This document shows, piece after piece, positions 1 through 7,290 of a stretch of 36,829 bases of DNA; within the stretch, counting starts at the first letter, position 1; each line of letters begins with the position of its first letter. This DNA is from an uncultured Thiotrichales bacterium (GTDB taxonomy: Bacteria; Pseudomonadota; Gammaproteobacteria; CAIRSR01): positions 1-36,829 of the forward strand of contig CAIJYR010000094.1 of the NCBI GenBank assembly GCA_903824965.1, in the 5' to 3' direction. The notes beneath the pieces were generated by a model. The model was not told where the DNA came from. It was given only the letters and a program-made list of their open reading frames with translations, and did no database searches. Both the position numbers and the translations under genes were made by a program.

Positions 1-15
1 ACAAATGGCTTTACG

Positions 16-138
16 CCGTGCTCGGTTGCCTTACGTTTTGTCTCAGCCCGCGATACGGCTGCGGACATCGACAAAACGTACGGCCCTCACGGCTACGCGG
101 GGCTCGTCGCACTACGCTTCGCTCCATGTGCTCCTCGT
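16..138. repeat. 123-bp repeat, left arm (inverted copy at right edge)
   Basis: These 123 bases match the reverse complement of 36707-36829 as far as I can read them by eye. The arm contains a long internal hairpin: ACGTTTTGTC near its left end is complementary to GACAAAACGT about 40 bases on, with a smaller CAGCC/GGCTG-type stem between them. It carries no convincing gene. On the left it interrupts the decayed IS3 orfB. Most likely it is a dispersed palindromic repeat or the end of an insertion element. Its presence at both edges may mark the limits of a repeat-bounded assembly segment. Confidence 0.85.
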
Positions 139-406
139 GGGTGGGTACAGGCAGCAGCTCTACGCAAGAACACCACCATGCGCCGACTGCCATAGAACGG
201 GTGACGTGTGTACTCCTCGTCCACCAAGCGCAACAGCACCAATTCCTCTTCCCTTTCCCCTTCTAGCACCCTTGGTTTTCCTTTCCCCTGCGGTGTCTGC
301 CTCGCGTATACCGTAGAGCAGCACACTCCAGCAATGCGCATTGCGTGGCCAACGACAAAGGTTCCATACAGTCTATCCAACCCAGTCTCACGTCGGCAGG
401 CTCATC
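139..406 (-). pseudogene. IS3-family transposase orfB remnant (frameshifted, truncated)
   Basis: This is the start of an IS3-family OrfB, the DDE integrase subunit, but broken. The N-terminal part (VRDEPADVRLGW..., ending SLATQCALLE) reads in one frame from the A7 run at the end of orfA. It then shifts near positions 320-335 into another frame, which continues STVYARQ and includes the HTH_21-like DEEYTRHPFYGSRRM block. The reading stops where the 123-bp repeat begins, so the whole DDE catalytic core is missing and this cannot be an active transposase. The A-rich run between orfA and orfB is the usual site of programmed frameshifting in IS3 elements. The family call is by motif recognition, and the exact shift point is approximate. 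Confidence 0.7.
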
Positions 407-710
407 CCTGACTTTTTTTCAGCCAGTCCAGTTCCATTTTCAGCCGACCAATCTCACCAGACAGGCGCTCTCGGTCGCTGTGCTCTGTTGCCTGCTTCGG
501 GCCACGCTTGCCCTCAAATAACCGTGTGGCCTGTTCCTGAATCTCCCTCTTCCAGTGATTCACCTGCGTCGGGTGTACCCCATAAGCCTGAGCTATCTGG
601 TTGACCGTCTGCCCCTCCCTTAGTGCCTCCAGCCCAACCTTGGCCTTGAAACTTGCGCTGTGAATCTTGCGTGTCTTCGCTTCACCCATGACCTCTAACC
701 GTTCTATCAT
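402..710 (-). CDS. IS3-family transposase OrfA
   Basis: A 102-aa protein typical of IS3-family OrfA, the DNA-binding subunit. It has an HTH_Tnp_1/IS911-type helix-turn-helix (FKAKVGLEALREGQTVNQIA, then YGVHPTQVNHWKREI) followed by a leucine-zipper-like tail (GRLKMELDWLKKS). Its length is normal for the family. It ends in an A7 run and a TGA, where OrfB would normally be reached by frameshifting. The partner orfB is decayed, so this is a relic gene that may still make a DNA-binding protein. The ATG at 710 was chosen because it gives the family-like N-terminus; a second in-frame ATG lies seven codons downstream (MGEAKTRK). Confidence 0.85.
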   Translation of the reverse strand: MIERLEVMGEAKTRKIHSASFKAKVGLEALREGQTVNQIAQAYGVHPTQVNHWKREIQEQATRLFEGKRGPKQATEHSDRERLSGEIGRLKMELDWLKKSQG

Positions 711-719
711 ACCTACTCA

Positions 720-737
720 AACCTGCTTAAACAGGTT
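720..737. repeat. 18-bp palindrome upstream of IS3 orfA
   Basis: AACCTG and CAGGTT are exact inverted halves around a CTTAAA centre. The palindrome lies about 10 bases upstream of the orfA start. It could be part of the element's terminal inverted repeat, or an operator for the OrfA HTH protein. No second copy was found in the window. Confidence 0.4.
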
Positions 738-821
738 CAAAGCTAATTTCCTGCTTCGTGGAGGCTGGTTTCGCCGTTGTCTTGCGACAAAGGCCAGCGC
801 CATCTCTCCACAGGCTGACAC

Positions 822-1730
822 TTACGTATCTCGTATGTGCCCTTCTTCGTGCTTGATACTAAACGTGTTTATGCGAGAAAACACATGCCGTTTGGCGCTT
901 ACAAAGGATCGTCCGTTCATGGCCGCAACAGCTTTATCTGTGAGGCGCACAACCAGAGGTAGCGGGTCTTCAAAGGTTCCATACAATCCTACGTCAGGGC
1001 TCAGTGGGACAAAGATTTCTGTTTGATGTCGTCCAAAACCGACAGGAGTGGATCGTCTATCTTTCCAAAATAATGTTACCGGATGATCGGAGCAAATAAA
1101 TTCAATTCCTGGTTGCGGCGTCAGAAGCAGCGACCACGTTCGCAGACCAAAAATTGGCAACAGCTTATCAAACGTCTTAAACTCGTTCTTTGAATTGTCT
1201 TGTGGACAGAACTCAACCGTGTATTTCCGTTTTTCAATGAAATCCCTTAATTCTTCATAGGAAACATTTTTATCTGAGATGTAGCCAGCTTCTGTAGCTC
1301 TACGCATCTGAGATTCAAAGATGCGCCGATCTGAAACAAGGATATCATTAAGTATGTGAAGTGTTTGTTCGCGAGCATTGTTGAATGACTCTCGGAGGCG
1401 AGGATTGCGCACTGCCATCAAACAAATGAAATTGAGCACAACATTAAGAGCGACATCATCTGGGAACGTTTGGATCTGTGAAATATTCCTAATTACACCG
1501 ATCGCTTCGTCCTCGAAAGAGGCCAGCGCGGATTCCAAGCCATCTATGGGTTGATCATCCATGTCGACTCGATTGAAGTCGCGCTCTACGCAAACATTCT
1601 TCGGAGAAGTACAAAAATATTTTTCGGATCCCACATCCATCACCCAAAACCGTCCTTTCTTGGTGCCATTGTTGGTAAAGGCAGCTAAGTATCCCTGTGG
1701 GACGTAGTGATGTAAGCGTGCTGTACTCAT
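822..1730 (-). CDS. DUF4238 domain-containing protein
   Basis: A 302-aa soluble protein with no signal peptide. Residues 6-18 hold the diagnostic DUF4238 opening (LHHYVPQGYLAAF), followed by a KGRFWVMD strand and the usual region with FICSDHPV (about 210-217) and FVPLSPD (about 240-246) in the C-terminal half. The length is normal for the family. The biochemical function of DUF4238 is unknown. Members are scattered in accessory regions, often beside mobile elements or defence genes, and this one sits beside a dead IS3 copy. An AGAAG-like ribosome site lies about seven bases before the ATG at 1730. It is transcribed toward the IS3 remnant with no partner gene. Family membership is fairly firm; the function is open. 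Confidence 0.8.
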   Translation of the reverse strand: MSTARLHHYVPQGYLAAFTNNGTKKGRFWVMDVGSEKYFCTSPKNVCVERDFNRVDMDDQPIDGLESALASFEDEAIGVIRNISQIQTFPDDVALNVVLNFICLMAVRNPRLRESFNNAREQTLHILNDILVSDRRIFESQMRRATEAGYISDKNVSYEELRDFIEKRKYTVEFCPQDNSKNEFKTFDKLLPIFGLRTWSLLLTPQPGIEFICSDHPVTLFWKDRRSTPVGFGRHQTEIFVPLSPDVGLYGTFEDPLPLVVRLTDKAVAAMNGRSFVSAKRHVFSRINTFSIKHEEGHIRDT

Positions 1731-2112
1731 AAATCTTCTGCGGTATCACAGGATCCGTCTCGACCGACATCTTTTACAGCAAAGAAATGTACCTGGAGTT
1801 CAGACTCCTGAAACATTCTTAGATTTCCGATTGCTTCAACAAACATTTTATAGCTCCCCTAGCAGTTTCGTGGTTTCTGATAATGGCACCCTCAGAGTTA
1901 CAGTGGATTGTACACAAACATCTGGCGGTGCAGCAGATCACGCGAGAACTACATGACCCTATCCTACAATCGCTGGAGCCTGCGCCAATAATGCAATCGT
2001 CCGGAACCCGACAAATAGGTAGTCTGTCCTGTTTCATGGCACGTGACCTGTCTGGTTTACACGACCCTCTGGCGTTAGCCATGGGGCGGTTGGGTCTTCG
2101 AGAGGCTTGCCG
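1731..2112. other. 382-bp interval with no firm gene
   Basis: This interval lies between the DUF1566 gene (ending at 2113, minus) and DUF4238. No RNA gene, clear terminator or mobile-element end was recognised. The only item of note is the small cysteine-rich minus-strand reading frame listed separately. An overlapping plus-strand frame (1883-2170) shows no recognisable domain and is not called. Confidence 0.5.
1819..2037 (-). CDS. possible small cysteine-rich peptide (very uncertain)
   Basis: From the ATG at 2037 this frame encodes 72 aa with 9 cysteines, concentrated between PICRVPDDC and TIHCNSEG. A weak AGG lies about 10 bases before the ATG. An upstream ATG at 2082 would add 15 residues but has no ribosome site. 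The stretch IIGAG followed by a Cys-rich tail loosely recalls a C39-processed leader and core, and the frame is the last on the minus strand of a locus with a C39 exporter. However, a plus-strand frame of similar length overlaps it, there is no homology I recognise, and chance could explain it. It is listed so that it can be tested, not as an established gene. Confidence 0.2.
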   Translation of the reverse strand: MKQDRLPICRVPDDCIIGAGSSDCRIGSCSSRVICCTARCLCTIHCNSEGAIIRNHETARGAIKCLLKQSEI

Positions 2113-3936
2113 TCAGTTCGCATTGCGTACAGGGCGAACGAAGTTTGTGATGCGCACAACGTCTCCTTGAGGCCCACGACCATAGACTGGTTTTCCACTC
2201 GCATTATAGCCAAGGAGGTAGCTTGTGGGCGATCCGCTTTTTGGATCACTGCGCTGTGCGCCCGCCCCATGTACATCCAGCAGGGTATAAAAATTGTACA
2301 CAGGGTCTTTCATCCAACCCAAGGCACGCCCGAAAGCAATGTATACGCCAGAGAGCGCAGGAGAGTTATCATTCAGCGTAGTACCTGTCCAATAGAAGGG
2401 ATAGTCGGTTTGACCGCCCTCATTGGTGATCTTTGTGCAATTGAACAGCGCATTGATTGCTGCGGAGGCAGTGGTATCAGGAGCACGGGTGTAATCGACA
2501 ATGCTCTGTAATTCTTTGGCGTTCGGCAGTCTCCAGTCGTTGTGTCCTAGATAATTCTTGGTGTTCTGTGCTTGTACCCAAGCCAACGCGCTTTGCCAAT
2601 CCATTCCAACGCCACTGTCATTCTGACACCACATCAAGCCTGTGGCATTGTCAGTAATGCTACCATCCCCATTGTTGTGAAAATCATTGATACTATAATT
2701 GGCATTGCCGCGCACATAGCGGACGTAGAACGTGGTAGGGGAGGTATTGGTGGGGGGCTGGTAGATTGGGTAGCCTTTGATATGACCATCGGCAAAATTG
2801 ACGCCGAATTGCGTGGCAGCAGTATGCATGGTGGTGCTGACATATTTGGTTACCGTCCAATCTTGGCTGTCGATGAGGCGTGTGCCGGTCGCAGTGCTGC
2901 TTCCCGCCCCATAGGCAAAATCAAAAAAGTGGCTGTCGAGAAACGGTGTGTAGCCAGTCATGCTTGTCATACTCACCCCATCGGCACCGCTGAACTCAAT
3001 GATCGAATAGAGTTCCTTGACATTCGGCATACGCCAATCCGTATATCCGCCGACGTTGCAAGAAATCGCTCCGGCAATGGCATCCGCCAGGGTGACTTTC
3101 GATCCGCGAGCCTTGACCCACATCAGGTGCGTGTTTTTATCGGTGATGGTGCCGTCGCCATTGTCCTGGTACGAGGGCTGTCGGCCCGAAAACTGAGCGT
3201 CTTGCCCATAGAAAGGATCGCTTTTGGTGACTGGCGCGGTTTTCATGACAGTCACGGCATTGTAAAAGCTGGTCTGGTTGGTATCGACGATGCTGTAGCT
3301 GTTGGCACCCGGAGCAGCATGAACAGTAATGGTTTGCGCTACCGATGGGGCGGCATTGTAGTTTGCATTACCCGATTGACTTGCGACTACCGTACAGCTA
3401 CCCGCTGATACACCGCTCACGACATTATCATTCACACTGCAGATCGAGGGCGTGCTTGAAGTAAAATCCACAGGCAGTGCAGAACTCACGGTAGCACTGA
3501 GCGTAACCGTGCCGCCAATGACCAGGGTTGGAACAGCGCCAAAGGTAATGGTTTCGCGCCCTTTGAGCACCGGCAGGGTTTTCGTGATCTGTGGGGCCGC
3601 ATTGTAATTGGCATTGCCGACTTGGTTTGCCGCAATAGTACAAGCACCCACCGTGACCGCTGTCACCGTATTGCCGAGCACAGCACATGTGCTTGGCGTC
3701 ATGGAACCAAAAGCCACCGGCAATTTCGAGGTAGCAGTGGTACTCACCTGTGTAGTCCCACCCACCATCAAGAGGGGAGGCGTGAAGCTAATCGCCCCGA
3801 TGGTTTGCGTGCCTTTGGCGGCATTCGCTGCTGCTACTGAACCGATCTGGCTTAGGAATAAGGCTGCTCCAAAAGCAAAGAAAAGATACAAGTCTTTGTC
3901 TCGGATGGCATCTCGACGGAACACATTGGTATCCAT
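2113..3936 (-). CDS. secreted protein: two Ig-like repeats + two DUF1566 (Lcl_C) domains
   Basis: A 607-aa protein from the ATG at 3936, chosen for the GGGG ribosome site about seven bases upstream and the hydrophobic signal-like segment (LYLFFAFGAALFLSQIGSVAAA, residues 17-38). Residues about 41-215 are two tandem beta-rich repeats, each ending GNANYNAAP and containing a TPS(T/I)C motif, of the kind found in bacterial Ig-like/MBG surface domains. About residues 255-425 and 415-605 are two DUF1566 domains, each with NGDG(T/S)ITD, a LMW motif, DWR(M/L)PN and KEL(Y/Q)SI. DUF1566 is the C-terminal domain of the Legionella collagen-like adhesin and is thought to have a C-type-lectin-like fold. 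It is the distal gene of the export locus, next to a TpsB translocator, so it may be an exported surface or adhesin protein. It lacks a recognisable TPS targeting domain, so secretion by that translocator is inference. Confidence 0.85.
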   Translation of the reverse strand: MDTNVFRRDAIRDKDLYLFFAFGAALFLSQIGSVAAANAAKGTQTIGAISFTPPLLMVGGTTQVSTTATSKLPVAFGSMTPSTCAVLGNTVTAVTVGACTIAANQVGNANYNAAPQITKTLPVLKGRETITFGAVPTLVIGGTVTLSATVSSALPVDFTSSTPSICSVNDNVVSGVSAGSCTVVASQSGNANYNAAPSVAQTITVHAAPGANSYSIVDTNQTSFYNAVTVMKTAPVTKSDPFYGQDAQFSGRQPSYQDNGDGTITDKNTHLMWVKARGSKVTLADAIAGAISCNVGGYTDWRMPNVKELYSIIEFSGADGVSMTSMTGYTPFLDSHFFDFAYGAGSSTATGTRLIDSQDWTVTKYVSTTMHTAATQFGVNFADGHIKGYPIYQPPTNTSPTTFYVRYVRGNANYSINDFHNNGDGSITDNATGLMWCQNDSGVGMDWQSALAWVQAQNTKNYLGHNDWRLPNAKELQSIVDYTRAPDTTASAAINALFNCTKITNEGGQTDYPFYWTGTTLNDNSPALSGVYIAFGRALGWMKDPVYNFYTLLDVHGAGAQRSDPKSGSPTSYLLGYNASGKPVYGRGPQGDVVRITNFVRPVRNAN

Positions 3937-4182
3937 GATAAAATCCCCGTAATTTCGGATCATTGTTCGCCACCCAATCCTCTTTTGACATTCAAAAGAC
4001 GTCGGATAGCGAGTGTTCTCAATCAGGAGTAACGCCAAGGATAATCAGGTGGGTTTTCTCAGCATAGATTCTCATTGATTTGATCGATACGGTACGTTGC
4101 CACGCGCTCCCGTGCAAGACGGTTTGCTGGCAATAATGCTTGTTCTTCGTGTGAAAAAATGCAGGAAAGGTTTTCTCAGGAT

Positions 4183-5892
4183 CTAGAAAGAGAGGATTGC
4201 TTGCAGCCAACCTCTCATTTTCTTGTGCTTACCGTCGCTATCGTCACCAGTGAGGGCATGGCCAGGGTTGCCATGGACAGTATGCGCAAGTGTGGCTTTG
4301 ATTTGCAGATTGGAGAAGGGAGACCAATTTACACCAATCCCTGCACCCTGTAGCCCATATTCATTGGGCTGATCGGGGGGGGCGAATCCTCGCCAGTTTT
4401 CCCACAGATGGTTGTTCTGCCGGATCCAACCGACGTCGTAGAACGTAAAAAATTGCGCTTTCTCAGTTGCTTGCCACTGCAACGCCAGATTGCTCATCCA
4501 CCCGTCATCTCCACTTGCCTCACTCGCAGGATAGGCACGAATGCCGTCCGGCCCTCCTAGGGAGAACTTTTCGGAACTGTCCAGGTTGGGACGCGCTGCT
4601 TGCACCTGGAGGTTGAGCGAGAGGGTTATTTTCTCTACGATGGGTTGATCTCGTCCTGCTGTGAGCACTGCTTTCTCGAAGACACCGAGGGTACGCGGGT
4701 TACTCGTGCCCTGGGAAAGGTTGAATTGTCCAAAACTCAGGGTGACGCCAAAATGGTTCGTTCCCCCATGATCTTTGCTCGTGGCTGAGAGACCGAGTGT
4801 GCCCACATCAATCCGTTTGTCGTCAGAAACAGTATGTGCTGCCCAGTCCACCATTCGTTTGTGATCCAAGGTCGCGCTGGCCGTGAGCGAAAAGACAGCA
4901 CTGCGTAGGATCGGGTACGCCGCAGTCATGCCAAGACTCCAGACATACCCATTGGGATCTGCGGCAGCAGAGGCACCACCGACCTTGTAGTCCAATGCAG
5001 TGCCATTGACGCCAAGCGTCAAACCGGAAACCCCCACAGGCATCGTGGTGGCGAGTCGTGTGTAGGTACTGCCCGAGGTTTTGAGTGCAGAGAGTGAAAA
5101 TTGCTCACCATGGCCGAGAGGGTCGTCCACAGAGGCCGAGAGCAGTGCACGATCCGCACCTGTAGCTTTGGATCCTGCCCGGTCAAGGGTGAGGCTACCG
5201 CTGACCAAGGGGCCGTCCTCGATTTTTAAAACGGAGATACTTTCGCTTTCGTTGGCTCCCGGGGACAGGGTACTGGTCGCACGCACGCCGGGCACTTCGT
5301 TCAGGATCATCACAGCCCCATCCAAAGTCAAAGGATGTAGCAAGGGATCCGACGGCGTAAGGCCCGCACGAGCGCGAACCAAATCAATCGCAAACTGTTG
5401 ATCCAATCGGGTTGTGCTCGATGGATCGACCTTGATCTGTCCCAAGCGGCCCTCGACCACCGTGATTTCGACTACGCCATTGTGTACCGTTTGTGGTGGC
5501 AGGTAGGCGTGTGCCAAATAATCGTGTTGGTGGTAATAATCGCCGATGGTACGGGCAGCTTCTTGCAGTTCGGCCAAGGTCAAGGCACGACCGACATACC
5601 CCTTGAGGAGTCCAAGCAATTCTTCTGCGGGGAAACGGGTTGCTTTGATTTGAAACGAAGTGACAAACACCGTCTGGCCCGTTTTTTCCGGAAGCGGTGC
5701 TTCGGGAGGAGGGGACTTCTCAGGTACCAAGGGTGCTGGGGCGGGCGCTTGCTGTCCCGTGGATCGTTCTATTTCGCGCAACAGCGCACCACCACCGCCT
5801 GGAAGGGAGGGGGGGGCTGCTAGGCTTGCGGTTGCCAACAGCAAACTCACCAAAACACCAGAGAAGCGGAACCAATGGATCATAGCTGTCAC
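4183..5892 (-). CDS. ShlB/FhaC/HecB-type two-partner secretion translocator (TpsB)
   Basis: A 569-aa outer-membrane protein. A signal peptide (FSGVLVSLLLATASLAA) is followed by a Pro-rich linker, a POTRA_2 domain (FQIKATRFPAEELLGLL to VVEGRLGQIKVD), a second POTRA/ShlB region and a beta-barrel. The barrel has the characteristic LGGPDGIRAYPASEASGDDG block, corresponding to the VRGY lid-lock region of Omp85/TpsB proteins, and ends in aromatic F. Such proteins thread a beta-helical TpsA partner through the outer membrane, powered by folding outside. The GTG at 5892 overlaps the TGA of the upstream FGE-like gene (GTGA), implying translational coupling; an in-frame ATG at 5883 is the alternative start. 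No TpsA with a haemagglutinin/TPS domain is present; the next gene encodes the DUF1566 protein, so the cargo is unknown. Confidence 0.92.
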   Translation of the reverse strand: MTAMIHWFRFSGVLVSLLLATASLAAPPSLPGGGGALLREIERSTGQQAPAPAPLVPEKSPPPEAPLPEKTGQTVFVTSFQIKATRFPAEELLGLLKGYVGRALTLAELQEAARTIGDYYHQHDYLAHAYLPPQTVHNGVVEITVVEGRLGQIKVDPSSTTRLDQQFAIDLVRARAGLTPSDPLLHPLTLDGAVMILNEVPGVRATSTLSPGANESESISVLKIEDGPLVSGSLTLDRAGSKATGADRALLSASVDDPLGHGEQFSLSALKTSGSTYTRLATTMPVGVSGLTLGVNGTALDYKVGGASAAADPNGYVWSLGMTAAYPILRSAVFSLTASATLDHKRMVDWAAHTVSDDKRIDVGTLGLSATSKDHGGTNHFGVTLSFGQFNLSQGTSNPRTLGVFEKAVLTAGRDQPIVEKITLSLNLQVQAARPNLDSSEKFSLGGPDGIRAYPASEASGDDGWMSNLALQWQATEKAQFFTFYDVGWIRQNNHLWENWRGFAPPDQPNEYGLQGAGIGVNWSPFSNLQIKATLAHTVHGNPGHALTGDDSDGKHKKMRGWLQAILSF

Positions 5893-6782
5893 AACATCAT
5901 CGTGAGACGGAAACCAAGGTTATCATAATGGTAGCTTGGACTCCGATGGGAACGCGCCGCAGAACGAACCCAGGGAGATTTATTAAACCAAGATCCGCCC
6001 CGATACACCCGCAGACCAAAATCTCGTTTGCTATGAGAGCACTCCTGTGCGGCTCGATTGTACTCTTTTTCGTATTCTGAGCATGTCCATTCCCATACAT
6101 TGCCGTGCATTTCGTACAAGCCCAAGGCATTGGCGGGAAAACTGCCCACCTCCTTTGTTTTGTGTATGGCAGGATCTCCGTGGTGCTCTGGAAGATGGCT
6201 GCTTTTTTTCATTCTGTCATCATCATGCTGTACTTGGTCAAGGGAGATGCTCATCCCAAAAGCAAAAGGGGTAATTGTCCCAGCACGACAAGCGTATTCC
6301 CATTCTGCTTCTGTTGGCAACCAATAAGAATGTCCTGTTTGTTCGTATAGCCACTCACAATAATCGAGCGCATCATTCCAGGTGACATTGATGACAGGGC
6401 GTCTGGCACGTCCCCAGCCCATATCTTGCGGGATTTTTTGTCCGGTAGCGCCACAAAATGCTTCGTATTCTGCAAAGGTAACGGCATACCGTCCCATCGC
6501 AAAAGGTTTCTGAATCGTTACAAGGTGTTGGGTCTCGTCTTGAAGGCGATCTTTTTCATGGGGTGGAGAACCCATCAAAAAGGTTCCTGGCGGAATCACC
6601 AACATCTCCGGCCCTGAAGTGCCGTCCTTGAGTACATCGCGAAAAACAACCTCACGCCTTAGGGATTCGGCAATGGTACGTTGTGCAGCTTGGATTTGTT
6701 CTGACGTCCAACCACTTTCAGGTGTTGGTACGGCATGTGCTGCATGGGACGTGGCCGATGTGTGGAGTTTTTTTATGCGCAT
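5889..6782 (-). CDS. FGE-sulfatase-fold (SUMF1/PvdO-like) protein lacking the catalytic cysteines
   Basis: A 297-aa protein with a standard FGE-sulfatase domain: MLVIPPGTFLMGS (about 60-72), KPFAMGRYAVTFAEYEAFC, RPVINVTWNDALDYCEWL, YWLPTEAEWEYACRAG, GLYEMHGNVWEWTCSEY, RVYRGGSWFN and the terminal LGFRL. True formylglycine-generating enzymes need two cysteines shortly before the AARS motif; here that stretch reads SPWVRSAARS with no cysteine, so sulfatase activation is unlikely. Roles known for cysteine-less relatives include PvdO-like and EgtB-like modification and binding domains. There is no signal peptide, so it is probably cytoplasmic. The ATG at 6782 has GAGG seven bases upstream. Its stop overlaps the tpsB start, so the two are co-translated. 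The RGGSW...GFRL tail also resembles variable proteins of diversity-generating retroelements, but no reverse transcriptase or template repeat is in the window. Confidence 0.88.
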   Translation of the reverse strand: MRIKKLHTSATSHAAHAVPTPESGWTSEQIQAAQRTIAESLRREVVFRDVLKDGTSGPEMLVIPPGTFLMGSPPHEKDRLQDETQHLVTIQKPFAMGRYAVTFAEYEAFCGATGQKIPQDMGWGRARRPVINVTWNDALDYCEWLYEQTGHSYWLPTEAEWEYACRAGTITPFAFGMSISLDQVQHDDDRMKKSSHLPEHHGDPAIHKTKEVGSFPANALGLYEMHGNVWEWTCSEYEKEYNRAAQECSHSKRDFGLRVYRGGSWFNKSPWVRSAARSHRSPSYHYDNLGFRLTMML

Positions 6783-7281
6783 GTAGAGACCTCAGAGGTA
6801 ACTGCTCAGGTACACGATAGACCATGGTCGAATCGCACATCTCAACAGTCTGTAGGCATAGCCACCGTGATGGGAGGGGTTGGCAGTGAGGGGGGCAAGA
6901 GCTGGTTTTGACTCGTTTCTTGCTTCCGTTTGAAAGGGCCTTTTATGGTTTGACAACGCTTTTTACCTGATCAGTTACAAAAAAGCCTATTCAGTCAAGA
7001 AAGCATCAAAAAAACCTCAAAGTTACAAGAAAGTCTATTCGGCCTAGAAAACGCAGTTAAGGCGCTCAAACAAGCTGGAAGCCTTGCTGCATAAGGGTTT
7101 CCGCAATTTCAGGTTGTTTGCAGAGCAGTTGGGGGCGTGCCACGCAATCATCTGTTTATGCACAGGAAAGATCACATTTCGGCATCCAACTGCGCTTTTT
7201 AGGTTCAGTCAAAAACAGCATCAAAAACAGAGTTCGCCTCTCCCAAACCCCCCTCTCCTCCGGAGAAGGGGCGATCCAAAA
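6783..7281. other. 499-bp intergenic region carrying repeats, no gene found
   Basis: It separates the ATP-grasp gene from the FGE-like gene. Short reading frames from every ATG I checked on both strands terminate within about 40 codons or shadow the FGE start. It holds a pair of imperfect 31-base direct repeats (about 6971-7001 and 7020-7050), A-rich on the plus strand, and a dispersed hairpin repeat at about 7205-7290. It is the natural place for a promoter for the FGE-like/TpsB pair, but no convincing -35/-10 or sigma-54 site was identified. Confidence 0.6.
6971..7050. repeat. two imperfect 31-bp direct repeats
   Basis: The copies share AGTTACAA, then AAAG(C/T)CTATTC, G(T/C)C(A/T)AGAAA. 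They begin at about 6972 and 7020, a spacing of about 48 bases, with AAAACCTCA between them. Paired degenerate direct repeats upstream of a minus-strand operon could bind a dimeric regulator or could be remnants of a duplicated segment. No matching pair was found elsewhere in the window. Confidence 0.5.
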
Positions 7282-7290
7282 TTACTCTGG
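7205..7290. repeat. dispersed hairpin repeat, copy 1 (terminator-like)
   Basis: TCAAAAACAG is followed by a C-rich arm and the hairpin CCCCTCTCC / GGAGAAGGGG (about 7250-7271, one bulge), then GATCCAAAAT. A close relative lies at 29345-29415. This copy overlaps the 3' end of the ATP-grasp gene. Both copies sit directly downstream of genes, which suggests a mobile repeat reused as a terminator. Confidence 0.6.

Noticed and set aside
2572-3408. 278-aa plus-strand frame opposite the DUF1566 gene
   Set aside because: It has no domain and mirrors the coding frame of the clearly conserved minus-strand gene.
5889-5990. DGR variable region of the FGE-like gene
   Set aside because: No reverse transcriptase and no A-biased near-copy of this stretch is visible in the window. 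The motif is also ordinary for the FGE fold.
6880-6900. TGGCAG...GGGGCA, sigma-54-like, plus strand
   Set aside because: The spacing is one base too long and it points away from the minus-strand genes.
6783-7281. A leader-peptide gene in the gap between the ATP-grasp and FGE-like genes
   Set aside because: Every ATG checked on either strand runs into a stop within about 40 codons or overlaps the FGE gene, with no ribosome site and no GG leader.
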